64,000 bases of DNA, taken from Segatella hominis (GTDB taxonomy: Bacteria; Bacteroidota; Bacteroidia; Bacteroidales; Bacteroidaceae). A program made the translations under genes and the position numbers. This document shows positions 57,657 to 64,000 of the stretch, in pieces. The DNA lies in contig NZ_CP137559.1 in the NCBI RefSeq assembly GCF_019249725.2, positions 291,501-355,500 of the forward strand, read 5' to 3'. Under the pieces are notes generated by a model that was given only the letters and a program-made list of their open reading frames with translations, was not told the DNA's origin and did not search any database. Position 1 is the stretch's first letter; each line of letters begins with the position of its first letter.

Positions 57657-58502
57657 CTAAACATCTAAATCGCTTTTACTCTTCAGCAGGGCTTCCGCCT
57701 TCTTCACGCTTCCTGCTTTCAGTATCAGTTGCTTCACTTCCTCGTAATCCGTGTATTCCGGATTGCGTTCCATGAAGATGCGGCAAGCGCGGTCGATGAG
57801 TTTATGATTGATAAGCTTGGCGTTCACCATCTTGTTGCCTTCCACCCGTCCTTGTCTTATCTGAAGGGAAGTGCTGATCATATCCAGAATCATCTTCTGC
57901 GATGAACCTGCTTTCATGCGGGTGCTTCCTGTTACAAATTCCGGTCCTGTGATGACTTCTACGGGATAATCGGCTGCTTGGGCGATGGGAGCGTGAGGAT
58001 TGTTGACGATGCAACCCGTAGGAATGCCTTCTTTCTTGCAATGCTGCAAGATGGAAAGCACGAATGGGGTTGTGCCGCTGGCAGAAAAACCGAGTACGAA
58101 ATCCTGCTTTGAGATATGTTTATCGCAGAGCTGATGCCAGCCATTCTCCAGGTCGTCTTCTCTTGATTCCCTAGTTTGTGTAAGGCAGCCGATGCCTCCT
58201 GGGAAGATGGCTTGTATCTGTGAACCTTCGATGCCGTAGGTGTTCTGCACTTCGATGGTATCGAGCGTGGCCAGTCTTCCGCCTGTTCCGCAACCGGCAT
58301 AGAAAAGTCTTCCGCCCTTCGTCAGCTGCCCTTCGATGGCGGAAATCAGTTGGTTGATGGCTGGTAATGCTTTTTCTATTGCCTGAGCCACCTTCTGGTT
58401 TTCAGCATTGATATGGGCGGTGAGTTCAGCCACGCTCATCTTTTCGAGATGTTCGTAGAGCGAGCTTTGCTCAGTTATTCTCTTTTCTTCTTTATTTGGC
58501 AT
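57657..58502 (-). CDS. murQ: N-acetylmuramic acid 6-phosphate etherase MurQ
   Basis: The 281-residue SIS-domain protein has RITEQSSLYEHLEKMS, the sugar-phosphate site GRLFYAGCGTGGRLATLDTIEV (with the conserved catalytic Glu in DTIEV), FSASGTTPFV, GPEFVTGSTRMKAGSSQKMIL and a C-terminal helical part with ANP-type HhH-like ILKAGSVKKAEALL. MurQ cleaves the lactyl ether of MurNAc-6-phosphate to give GlcNAc-6-phosphate in cell-wall recycling. It has its own promoter and leads a two-gene operon with an SDR enzyme. A MurNAc-6-phosphate-forming kinase is not seen nearby. Confidence 0.95.
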   Translation of the reverse strand: MPNKEEKRITEQSSLYEHLEKMSVAELTAHINAENQKVAQAIEKALPAINQLISAIEGQLTKGGRLFYAGCGTGGRLATLDTIEVQNTYGIEGSQIQAIFPGGIGCLTQTRESREDDLENGWHQLCDKHISKQDFVLGFSASGTTPFVLSILQHCKKEGIPTGCIVNNPHAPIAQAADYPVEVITGPEFVTGSTRMKAGSSQKMILDMISTSLQIRQGRVEGNKMVNAKLINHKLIDRACRIFMERNPEYTDYEEVKQLILKAGSVKKAEALLKSKSDLDV

Positions 58503-58632
58503 ATTACTTTATCTTTAGGGTGTATCGTTCGATGGGTTCTAACTTTCGTTTATAGTATTCTTCCTCCAGTATTGGGAGGATAATGAATCACATATTTAAG
58601 ATCCATCGTTTTCTTCTTTCTGTTTAGCGATA

Positions 58633-58663
58633 CAAAGATAATCTTTTATTCTTAAACTACCAA
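58633..58663 (-). promoter_or_regulatory. murQ promoter
   Basis: TTG (58663-58661), 20 nt, TATCTTTG (58640-58633) on the minus strand. The leader of about 125 nt contains a small CCTCC/GGAGG hairpin (58565-58580). Confidence 0.6.
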
Positions 58664-58744
58664 GTAAAAATGGCACTAATATGGATGAGTGGTGATTAAG
58701 CGTCTTTTACGGTTAATTATCTGTAAATAAACAATACGATAGAG

Positions 58745-58773
58745 TTGTAATCAAATAAAAATATGTATTTTTG
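58745..58773 (+). promoter_or_regulatory. Promoter of the LuxR-type regulator
   Basis: TTG (58745-58747), 18 nt, TATTTTTG (58766-58773), with a leader of about 75 nt. The rest of the 58503-58856 spacer is AT-rich and has no gene. Confidence 0.5.
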
Positions 58774-58856
58774 TATCCGAATAGCGTATTAAAAAATAGA
58801 TTCGATGGCTTAATGAATCGGAGAACAGATAGAAAGAGTAATATTCAGAATAGCTT

Positions 58857-59615
58857 ATGAATAAAGAAAAAGACGATTTCTTCCTCCATTCTAACGAGGT
58901 GAATCATATCAACAGAGAAGATTACGAGAAGATAGAATTATTGGTGAATGCGGCAAAAGCCTTTGCCCGCAGCACCTACCAGTGTGTCTATATCATCGAC
59001 TATTTTCATCAGAACTTCATCTATGCATCAGATAACCTCGCTTATCTCTGCGGATTGGAACCGGAGCAGTTGATGGACGCAGGCTATCAGATGTATATCG
59101 ACCATGTTCCGGATGCCGACCTGCAGATGCTGCTCGAAGTGAACAAGAAAGGTTTTGACCTTTTCAACGAATTGCCCGTAGGCGACCGTCTGGACTATAC
59201 CATCTCGTACGACTTTCATCTTACCAATGGCAGGCATAGCCGATTGATTCATCATCACCTCACTCCGATACTTCTTTCTGATGATGGAAGAATCTGGCTT
59301 GCCCTCTGCACCGTATCATTGGCAGCAACCGATGAACCGGGACATATCATTATGCAGAAGAATGGTGAGCGTAGCTATTTTGAATATTCCACATTGCGCC
59401 ACAAGTGGGAAAAGAAAGAAGGCATAACCTTGAGCGAGACAGAGAGAGATGTTTTGAGATTGTCTGCCCAAGGTTACACGATGAATGATATTGCCGACCG
59501 ACTATGCAAATCGGTTGACACTATAAAGGCTTGCAAGCGCAACCTTTTCGCCAAGCTTGGCGTGAAGAATATTGCCGAGGCACTGTTTCATGCCACAAAC
59601 TATCAGATGATATAA
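58857..59615 (+). CDS. LuxR-type transcriptional regulator with PAS-like sensor domain
   Basis: The 252-residue protein has an N-terminal PAS-like domain (about 40-165; YIIDYFHQNFIYASDNLAYL, GLEPEQLMDAGYQMYIDHV, LTPILLSDDGRIWLALCTVS) and a C-terminal LuxR/GerE helix-turn-helix (about 188-245; LSETERDVLRLSAQGYTMND, IADRLCKSVDTIKACKRNLFAKLGVKNIAEAL). It has no receiver domain, so it probably binds a ligand or responds to redox state. It is convergent with the next gene and lies 3 kb from paired palindromic operators at 62.7 kb; a link is possible but untested. Confidence 0.85.
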   Translation: MNKEKDDFFLHSNEVNHINREDYEKIELLVNAAKAFARSTYQCVYIIDYFHQNFIYASDNLAYLCGLEPEQLMDAGYQMYIDHVPDADLQMLLEVNKKGFDLFNELPVGDRLDYTISYDFHLTNGRHSRLIHHHLTPILLSDDGRIWLALCTVSLAATDEPGHIIMQKNGERSYFEYSTLRHKWEKKEGITLSETERDVLRLSAQGYTMNDIADRLCKSVDTIKACKRNLFAKLGVKNIAEALFHATNYQMI

Positions 59616-59621
59616 TCGCAA

Positions 59622-60215
59622 TCATATCTCTTCCAACAATGGCGAGAGATAGAATTTGGGGAAGTATTTCACCTCCTTGCCTTCCGCAAGGTTTGTGAGA
59701 ATGTTGGCACAATAGCCGGCGGCAATATATGCCCCGATGCCCAGTTGCGGGAAAGACTCATTGGAATAATGCCTGATGGCTTCATCTATCCAAGGCACAG
59801 GCATCTGCCAGAACATACCGTACTGCGAGATATACTTGCCTAATGAGCAACGGAAATCATCCGTTCCTTTTTTCACTACTTCGCTGAATGGATAGCCTTT
59901 CGGTTTCTCTACAGCGAGAAAGGCAGCCTTGCCAAGATTGACGGCATGGATAACGGTGATGCCCTGCTCCTTACATTTCTCATCGAAAGCAAAAGAGGCT
60001 TCGTTGTCATGCAAGGTTGCATTCACCGCATATCGGATGCCCGACAAGGGGCATGCATCCACATCTTCCATCGTCAGCGTATCCTTTTCTATGCGATAGA
60101 TTTGAAATCTATCTTCCTGCCGAGAGCTTTCATGGAAGTCATGGTGCAAGGCACAGGAGGCTATCAAGCTTCCCATGTCTGCGCCACTAATCAACAATTT
60201 TATTGGATTGTTCAT
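59622..60215 (-). CDS. Hypothetical protein, weakly ThiF/E1-like Rossmann fold
   Basis: The 197-residue protein is not clearly recognisable. Its middle (YAVNATLHDNEASFAFDEKC, EQGITVIHAVNLGKAAFLAV) has the spacing of the second half of the ThiF/MoeB adenylating fold, and DFHESSRQEDRF recalls the DxxxxSNLNRQ loop of that family. The glycine-rich ATP loop and the catalytic cysteine are not evident. It could be a degenerate adenylating-type protein. It follows the outer-membrane barrel gene on the same strand (50-nt gap), so the two may form an operon. Confidence 0.4.
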   Translation of the reverse strand: MNNPIKLLISGADMGSLIASCALHHDFHESSRQEDRFQIYRIEKDTLTMEDVDACPLSGIRYAVNATLHDNEASFAFDEKCKEQGITVIHAVNLGKAAFLAVEKPKGYPFSEVVKKGTDDFRCSLGKYISQYGMFWQMPVPWIDEAIRHYSNESFPQLGIGAYIAAGYCANILTNLAEGKEVKYFPKFYLSPLLEEI

Positions 60216-60265
60216 TTATAGAGAGATTTATTGTCATTACACCATTACTGGATGCTGCAGACAGA

Positions 60266-62590
60266 TTACATTCTGTTCTTCTGGCTTTCTCCAGCACCCG
60301 TACCCTTATATTTGCTTCTTGTAGTGTTGAACTTATACCGTACAGTAAGCGAAACTTTGCTTGTTGACAGTCCATCAACAATCAAGTCCTTCATTTTGCC
60401 ATAATGAGCACTCATGTGGCTAATGTGTCCAAACAAATCATAGACAAAGAGCTGGAACGACAAACGGTCTTTCAAGAAAGACTTATATACAGATACATTG
60501 GTACAAAATTTTGGCTTATATAAATATATATTTCTCTCATATCCTTTTGTGGTATACGACATCATCCACGTTAACATTGCCAACTTGGTGTTGAAGGTGT
60601 TATTAAAGTTGAATACTGCCATCGGATTGTTGGATATTTTGCCATCATGTGCATCCATATCAAGCCACTGTTTTGTTACAGATGCCGTAAATGAAGGATG
60701 CCAAATGCCAAACGAAGGGCATAAGTTGACGGAAGCTTCTACATGATTATATGCCTTTCCATTCACGGGCTTAAGCAGTCCTATTGCAGGATTGTCTTTG
60801 TAAGTCTCCATATTCGACATCATCGTATGCGAAGTATGGCTGTAGGTCATATCGAAAGTCAACCACTTGTAAGCTAACTCGTAGTTGAGATTTTTGCTTA
60901 TCTCAGACACTAAGAATGGATTTCCGGTTTCATACGTGTAGCGGTTGTCATACTGAATACCGCTACGCAAGTAATTATAGGAAGGACGATTGATGTCGGT
61001 AGCATAGCTCAACTGCATCTGTACCTTGCCCACAGGCATCGATAAGCTGAGCGATGGGAACCAGTTGCCATACGACTTGCTTTGCCCAGGCATATACTTA
61101 CCATATTCATAGTAGTTGAAGTCGATGTACTCGTATCTCATACCTGCCTCCAAACTCAGATTACCGAAATCTCTTGAATAGGTCAAGAATGAAGATGTCA
61201 TACTTTCTGTAATACGGCTGTCGTCATCCGATACCAAGTTAGTTGGCACCACTTGATACTTTGAGGTACGATGGGTATTGGAATATTCACCACCCAAAGA
61301 CAAATTACCTCCTAATAATGGGTAAGAAAGCACCAGCTTGGAAGCAAGCAAATGATAATCCTTGTTAGTCAAGCTATGAGCCGTTTGGCTTTGTGCATCC
61401 ATTCCCACCTCCTGATATTGCTCTTTGGTAACATCGTTCTGGTATTCCTTCGACCATAGCCAATCTGTATTGAAATCGATGCTGAGCTTACCAATCTTTC
61501 CTACATAGTAAATATTGCTTGAAAGATTATTCTTCTGCCAAAAGAAATCAGCATGACTATCAGAACTTTCAGACAAATCTCCGTCTTGCAATATCAAAGA
61601 ACTCATATCGCCGTTCCATGTTTGCTTAGGATTTCTAAGAAAACCAAAGTTGGCACCTATAGAGTTGTTGGCATCCAACTGGTAGCTGGCATCCAAGCGA
61701 AAGTTCATAGCTTCGATAATACCTACTTGTCTTATCTCACTTTTCTGGTTCCAGGTCTTGTCAAGATAAGTCTTCTGTTGTAAGTCTTGATTGTTTGGCT
61801 GGTACTGCTTTGCTCCAAAAGCGTATGCGCCCAGCTCTAATCCATTCTTGCGATAGTTCATATTCAGCCTGCCATATCCTCCAATGTTCTTTTTCTCGTC
61901 GTACGATCCTTCTGTTGTAGCGTCAAATCCGAAGCCCTCGCCTTGTATCTTCTTAGTTGTGATACGGATGACCGCCTTGGTGCTGGCAGCGTAACGGGCA
62001 CCAGGGTTAGTGATGACTTCCACCGACTTGATGTTGTCGGAATGCAAACGGTCCAGCTCGCTCTTGTCTCTCATCTGTCGTCCATTGATATAGATAACAG
62101 GCTCACCGCGACCGAATACCTTGATGCTGCCATTCTGGGCAGACACGTTAGGGATGCGGTCGAGCAGGTTCTCCATGGTTCCTGCCTTCTCAAGTACGGA
62201 TCCGACAATGGTTGTTGTCATTCCGCCATTCTTCAGGATAGTCTTAGGCAGGGATGACTTCACGACAACTTCGCCGAGCATCTTACTGTCTTCTTCCATC
62301 TTGATAATGCCCACATTCTCACCTGTGCAATCCTTGCAGATTGTCTTATAGCCTACGGATGTCACCTTGATGATTCCGCCGTTGCAGGAAGAGTCGATGA
62401 CAAAGCTGCCATCTTCTCCACTCACTGCGCCCTTGACGAAAGCCGAGTCTGTTCTATTCAATAATACTACATTGGCAAGCGCCAAAGGTTCTCCCTTGGT
62501 ATTCATCACCTTGCCGATGATATTCTGTGCCATCATCGGAGTCATAGCCGAGAGGCACAACGCTGTGGTAAAAATTACTTTTTCCTTCAT
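60266..62590 (-). CDS. TonB-dependent-receptor-like outer-membrane beta-barrel protein
   Basis: The 774-residue protein has a signal peptide (1-21), a CarboxypepD_reg-like domain (22-105; IIGKVMNTKGEPLALANVVLL), a plug domain (about 107-215; GEVVVKSSLP, ENLLDRIPNVSAQNGSIKVFGRGEPVIYING, IKSVEVITNPGARYAA) and a barrel of the OMP_b-brl type (about 225-750), ending KYKGTGAGESQKNRM. Such single receptors without a SusD partner import unknown ligands or form surface structures. Upstream lie a -7 box (TACTTTTG) and two identical-type palindromes (ACAC-N4-GTGT), a likely regulated promoter. The Lys/Arg-rich tail after the last strand is unusual. Confidence 0.88.
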   Translation of the reverse strand: MKEKVIFTTALCLSAMTPMMAQNIIGKVMNTKGEPLALANVVLLNRTDSAFVKGAVSGEDGSFVIDSSCNGGIIKVTSVGYKTICKDCTGENVGIIKMEEDSKMLGEVVVKSSLPKTILKNGGMTTTIVGSVLEKAGTMENLLDRIPNVSAQNGSIKVFGRGEPVIYINGRQMRDKSELDRLHSDNIKSVEVITNPGARYAASTKAVIRITTKKIQGEGFGFDATTEGSYDEKKNIGGYGRLNMNYRKNGLELGAYAFGAKQYQPNNQDLQQKTYLDKTWNQKSEIRQVGIIEAMNFRLDASYQLDANNSIGANFGFLRNPKQTWNGDMSSLILQDGDLSESSDSHADFFWQKNNLSSNIYYVGKIGKLSIDFNTDWLWSKEYQNDVTKEQYQEVGMDAQSQTAHSLTNKDYHLLASKLVLSYPLLGGNLSLGGEYSNTHRTSKYQVVPTNLVSDDDSRITESMTSSFLTYSRDFGNLSLEAGMRYEYIDFNYYEYGKYMPGQSKSYGNWFPSLSLSMPVGKVQMQLSYATDINRPSYNYLRSGIQYDNRYTYETGNPFLVSEISKNLNYELAYKWLTFDMTYSHTSHTMMSNMETYKDNPAIGLLKPVNGKAYNHVEASVNLCPSFGIWHPSFTASVTKQWLDMDAHDGKISNNPMAVFNFNNTFNTKLAMLTWMMSYTTKGYERNIYLYKPKFCTNVSVYKSFLKDRLSFQLFVYDLFGHISHMSAHYGKMKDLIVDGLSTSKVSLTVRYKFNTTRSKYKGTGAGESQKNRM

Positions 62591-62628
62591 ATTGCTACAG
62601 TTTTGCTTGATTCTTTATTTTTCTGCTG

Positions 62629-62636
62629 CAAAAGTA
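62629..62636 (-). promoter_or_regulatory. -7 box of the outer-membrane barrel gene
   Basis: TACTTTTG on the minus strand, about 40 nt before the ATG. No TTTG -33 box at normal spacing; the first palindrome (62661-62672) lies at that place instead. Confidence 0.5.
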
Positions 62637-62660
62637 TAGCTTTATATGAAAAAGCCTTTG

Positions 62661-62711
62661 ACACAAAAGTGTATTTCTCAAGAGTGCGGCTTAAGAATTA
62701 CACTTTTGTGT
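62661..62711 (-). promoter_or_regulatory. Two palindromic operator-like sites, ACAC-N4-GTGT
   Basis: ACACAAAAGTGT (62661-62672) and ACACTTTTGTGT (62700-62711) are each palindromic and mutually inverted, with centres 39 bp apart (close to four helical turns). They overlap the -33 position of the barrel-gene promoter. This is a typical layout for a dimeric regulator binding cooperatively. Confidence 0.65.
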
Positions 62712-62760
62712 ATAAAAAGAAAGAATAGATAGCGCCTGGTGATAGGGGATAAATAAGGTA

Positions 62761-62786
62761 AAAGCATTTTTTATCTTATGCTTTTT
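62761..62786 (-). terminator. Terminator of the AAA-ATPase-like gene
   Basis: AAAAGCAT (62761-62768) and ATGCTTTT (62779-62786) form a hairpin that overlaps the stop codon. It is AT-rich. Confidence 0.4.
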
Positions 62787-64000
62787 CGATTACCCAATTT
62801 TCGATATTCCCAGTTTTACTGTCGAAGTTGATGCCGACCTTGGTTATTGGCTTGCCGCTTAGCGCAAATCGTTTGTGATAGTTCTTCAGGTTGATTTGCT
62901 GCATTGCAGACTTCGCGCTCCTGTCCAGCTTAATCTCCAACAGGAAAAGGTCTGTATGGGTGAGCAATACGATGTCAACTCTGCCGTTGGGTGTATGAAC
63001 TTCAACGTCCACCTGATAGTCTGTAAGCAGAGAGAATATGATGAAGAGCATCTGCTGGTAATGTCCCTCATAATGAGCGTTGTTGCAGTAAGGAACAGTT
63101 CCCAGGAATGTTTGGAGTAAGGTTAATGCCTCCTCCATATTCTGCTTATCCAATGCCTGTGCGATACGACGGGCTGTATTGGTTGTTGCAAGCGTATTCT
63201 GTGTGACGTATGATGGAATCAGTGCCTTGGTCAGTCCCATTTTTACCTCCTTGTTAGGAACATCAAGAACGTAATAGTTGTAGTCTTCATGATATTCCTT
63301 GATGGTGATATATCCACTTTGGTAAAGCAGCGGCATGATGGTTGGCATATTCTCCGTAGGAGCATCAAACTCACTGGCATCAGCCTCCACTCGGGTGATG
63401 ATATCTGTAGGAACTACTTGATATTTGCGCATCATATTGATGAGATAAGTTGGAGTGCCGGAAGTAAACCAATAGGATCCGAACTTGTTTTCTGCAAAGC
63501 AATTCAGCAGGCTATATGGATTGAAGATATCGGGTGAGAATCTTGTGAAATGATAGCCGTCATAATTCTCTTTTAACTTGTCGATGACTTGTTCTTTCGT
63601 TATGTTTCTTCTTCGGGCAAGTTCGTCAATATCTTCCGACATCTGCATCAGAAGTTCTTCTTTGGTGATGCCACAGATACCAGCATAATCATCATTCATG
63701 GATATGTTGGTGATGTTGTTCAGTTCGCTGAAGATGCTGACTTGCGAGAACTTGGTGATGCCTGTCAGGAAGACAAAGCGTAGTTTAGCTTCGCTGAATT
63801 TCAGAGGACTGAAGAAGTTGCGCATGATATTGCGCAAGGTATCTAACTGTTCTTGCTCGTGAGCCACATCCAGTATGGGCGCATCATATTCATCAATAAG
63901 CACGACTACCTGTTTTCCGGATTTCTCGTATGTAGTATTGATCAGTTCTGTCAATCGGTTATTGGCATCAATTTGTGGCTGTGTGATACCCCATTTCTTT
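62776..64000 (-). CDS. AAA-ATPase-like protein with PD-(D/E)XK nuclease domain (5' end outside the window)
   Basis: The frame is open from the stop at 62776 to the right edge (KKWGITQPQIDANNRL precedes the first listed TTG), so the start is missing; about 408 residues are visible. The ATPase part shows VVVLIDEYDAP (Walker B-like), FVFLTGITKFSQVSIFSELNN and YDGYHF, diagnostic of the PF09820-type AAA-ATPase-like family. The C-terminus has the PDDEXK_9-type nuclease motif: GRVDIVLLT (D), FLLEIKLDRSAK (ExK). These genes are numerous in gut Bacteroidota and their function is unknown. The P-loop lies outside the window. Confidence 0.88.
   Translation of the reverse strand, partial: KKWGITQPQIDANNRLTELINTTYEKSGKQVVVLIDEYDAPILDVAHEQEQLDTLRNIMRNFFSPLKFSEAKLRFVFLTGITKFSQVSIFSELNNITNISMNDDYAGICGITKEELLMQMSEDIDELARRRNITKEQVIDKLKENYDGYHFTRFSPDIFNPYSLLNCFAENKFGSYWFTSGTPTYLINMMRKYQVVPTDIITRVEADASEFDAPTENMPTIMPLLYQSGYITIKEYHEDYNYYVLDVPNKEVKMGLTKALIPSYVTQNTLATTNTARRIAQALDKQNMEEALTLLQTFLGTVPYCNNAHYEGHYQQMLFIIFSLLTDYQVDVEVHTPNGRVDIVLLTHTDLFLLEIKLDRSAKSAMQQINLKNYHKRFALSGKPITKVGINFDSKTGNIENWVIEKA

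Overview
The window looks like a chromosomal segment of a gut-type Bacteroidota, most likely Prevotella/Segatella (P. copri-like). Support: a SusC/SusD pair, the type IX secretion (T9SS) translocon SprA/Sov downstream of ruvA, proteins with T9SS-type C-terminal tails, many Bacteroidetes-type promoters (TTTG, about 19-20 bp, TAnnTTTG), and few Shine-Dalgarno sequences. The species call is from memory of such sequences, not a search.

Layout. 0-1 kb: 5' part of mutS2 (minus). 1.2-3.5 kb: secreted family 9 pectate lyase with a T9SS-like tail. 3.6-5.1 kb: thiE-like/thiD, then tRNA-Ser(UGA). 5.5-7.3 kb: thyX and trmO. 7.5-8.9 kb: GH28 polygalacturonase, then tRNA-Phe(GAA). 9.3-14.2 kb: minus-strand thiL, punA, lpxK (3' end overlapping punA by 116 nt) and sppA. 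14.4-15.8 kb: secreted two-domain esterase. 16.2-24.7 kb: ruvA-sprA. 24.9-26.5 kb: nadB. 26.7-31.0 kb: plus-strand run of a PH-domain membrane protein, dacB-type PBP4, MscS channel and mutY. 31.1-33.4 kb: rubrerythrin and a secreted endonuclease I-type nuclease. 34.0-39.9 kb: SusC-SusD-secreted phosphoesterase. 40-47.9 kb: accessory stretch with a TonB-type barrel, a GH2 beta-galactosidase, gene relics, a deleted insertion sequence and an array of five 23-bp palindromic repeats. 47.9-49.5 kb: NhaC antiporter. 49.8-51.8 kb: groES-groEL. 52.0-56.6 kb: possible small RNA, small membrane protein, AmgK-like kinase fused to a RapZ C-terminal domain, MurU-like nucleotidyltransferase, guaA. 56.8-58.5 kb: murQ and an SDR oxidoreductase. 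58.9-62.6 kb: LuxR-type regulator, a weakly ThiF-like protein, and an outer-membrane beta-barrel protein with paired operator-like palindromes. The right edge holds a truncated AAA-ATPase/PD-(D/E)XK protein.

How the parts fit. Pectin-type enzymes (PL9, GH28, esterase) are scattered among housekeeping genes rather than packed in one locus, while SprA would export the T9SS-tagged enzymes. The kinase-RapZ/MurU pair and MurQ represent two routes for handling N-acetylmuramic acid within 6 kb. ThiE-like, ThiD and ThiL cover thiamine phosphate synthesis. The SusCD-phosphoesterase operon next to a secreted nuclease suggests scavenging of a phosphorylated or nucleic-acid substrate (inference).

Most interesting unexplained items: the 23-bp palindrome array (47.0 kb), the kinase-RapZ fusion, the recurring (TA)n-ATAAGGTRT motif, paired ACAC-N4-GTGT palindromes (62.7 kb), and several families of dispersed intergenic palindromes.
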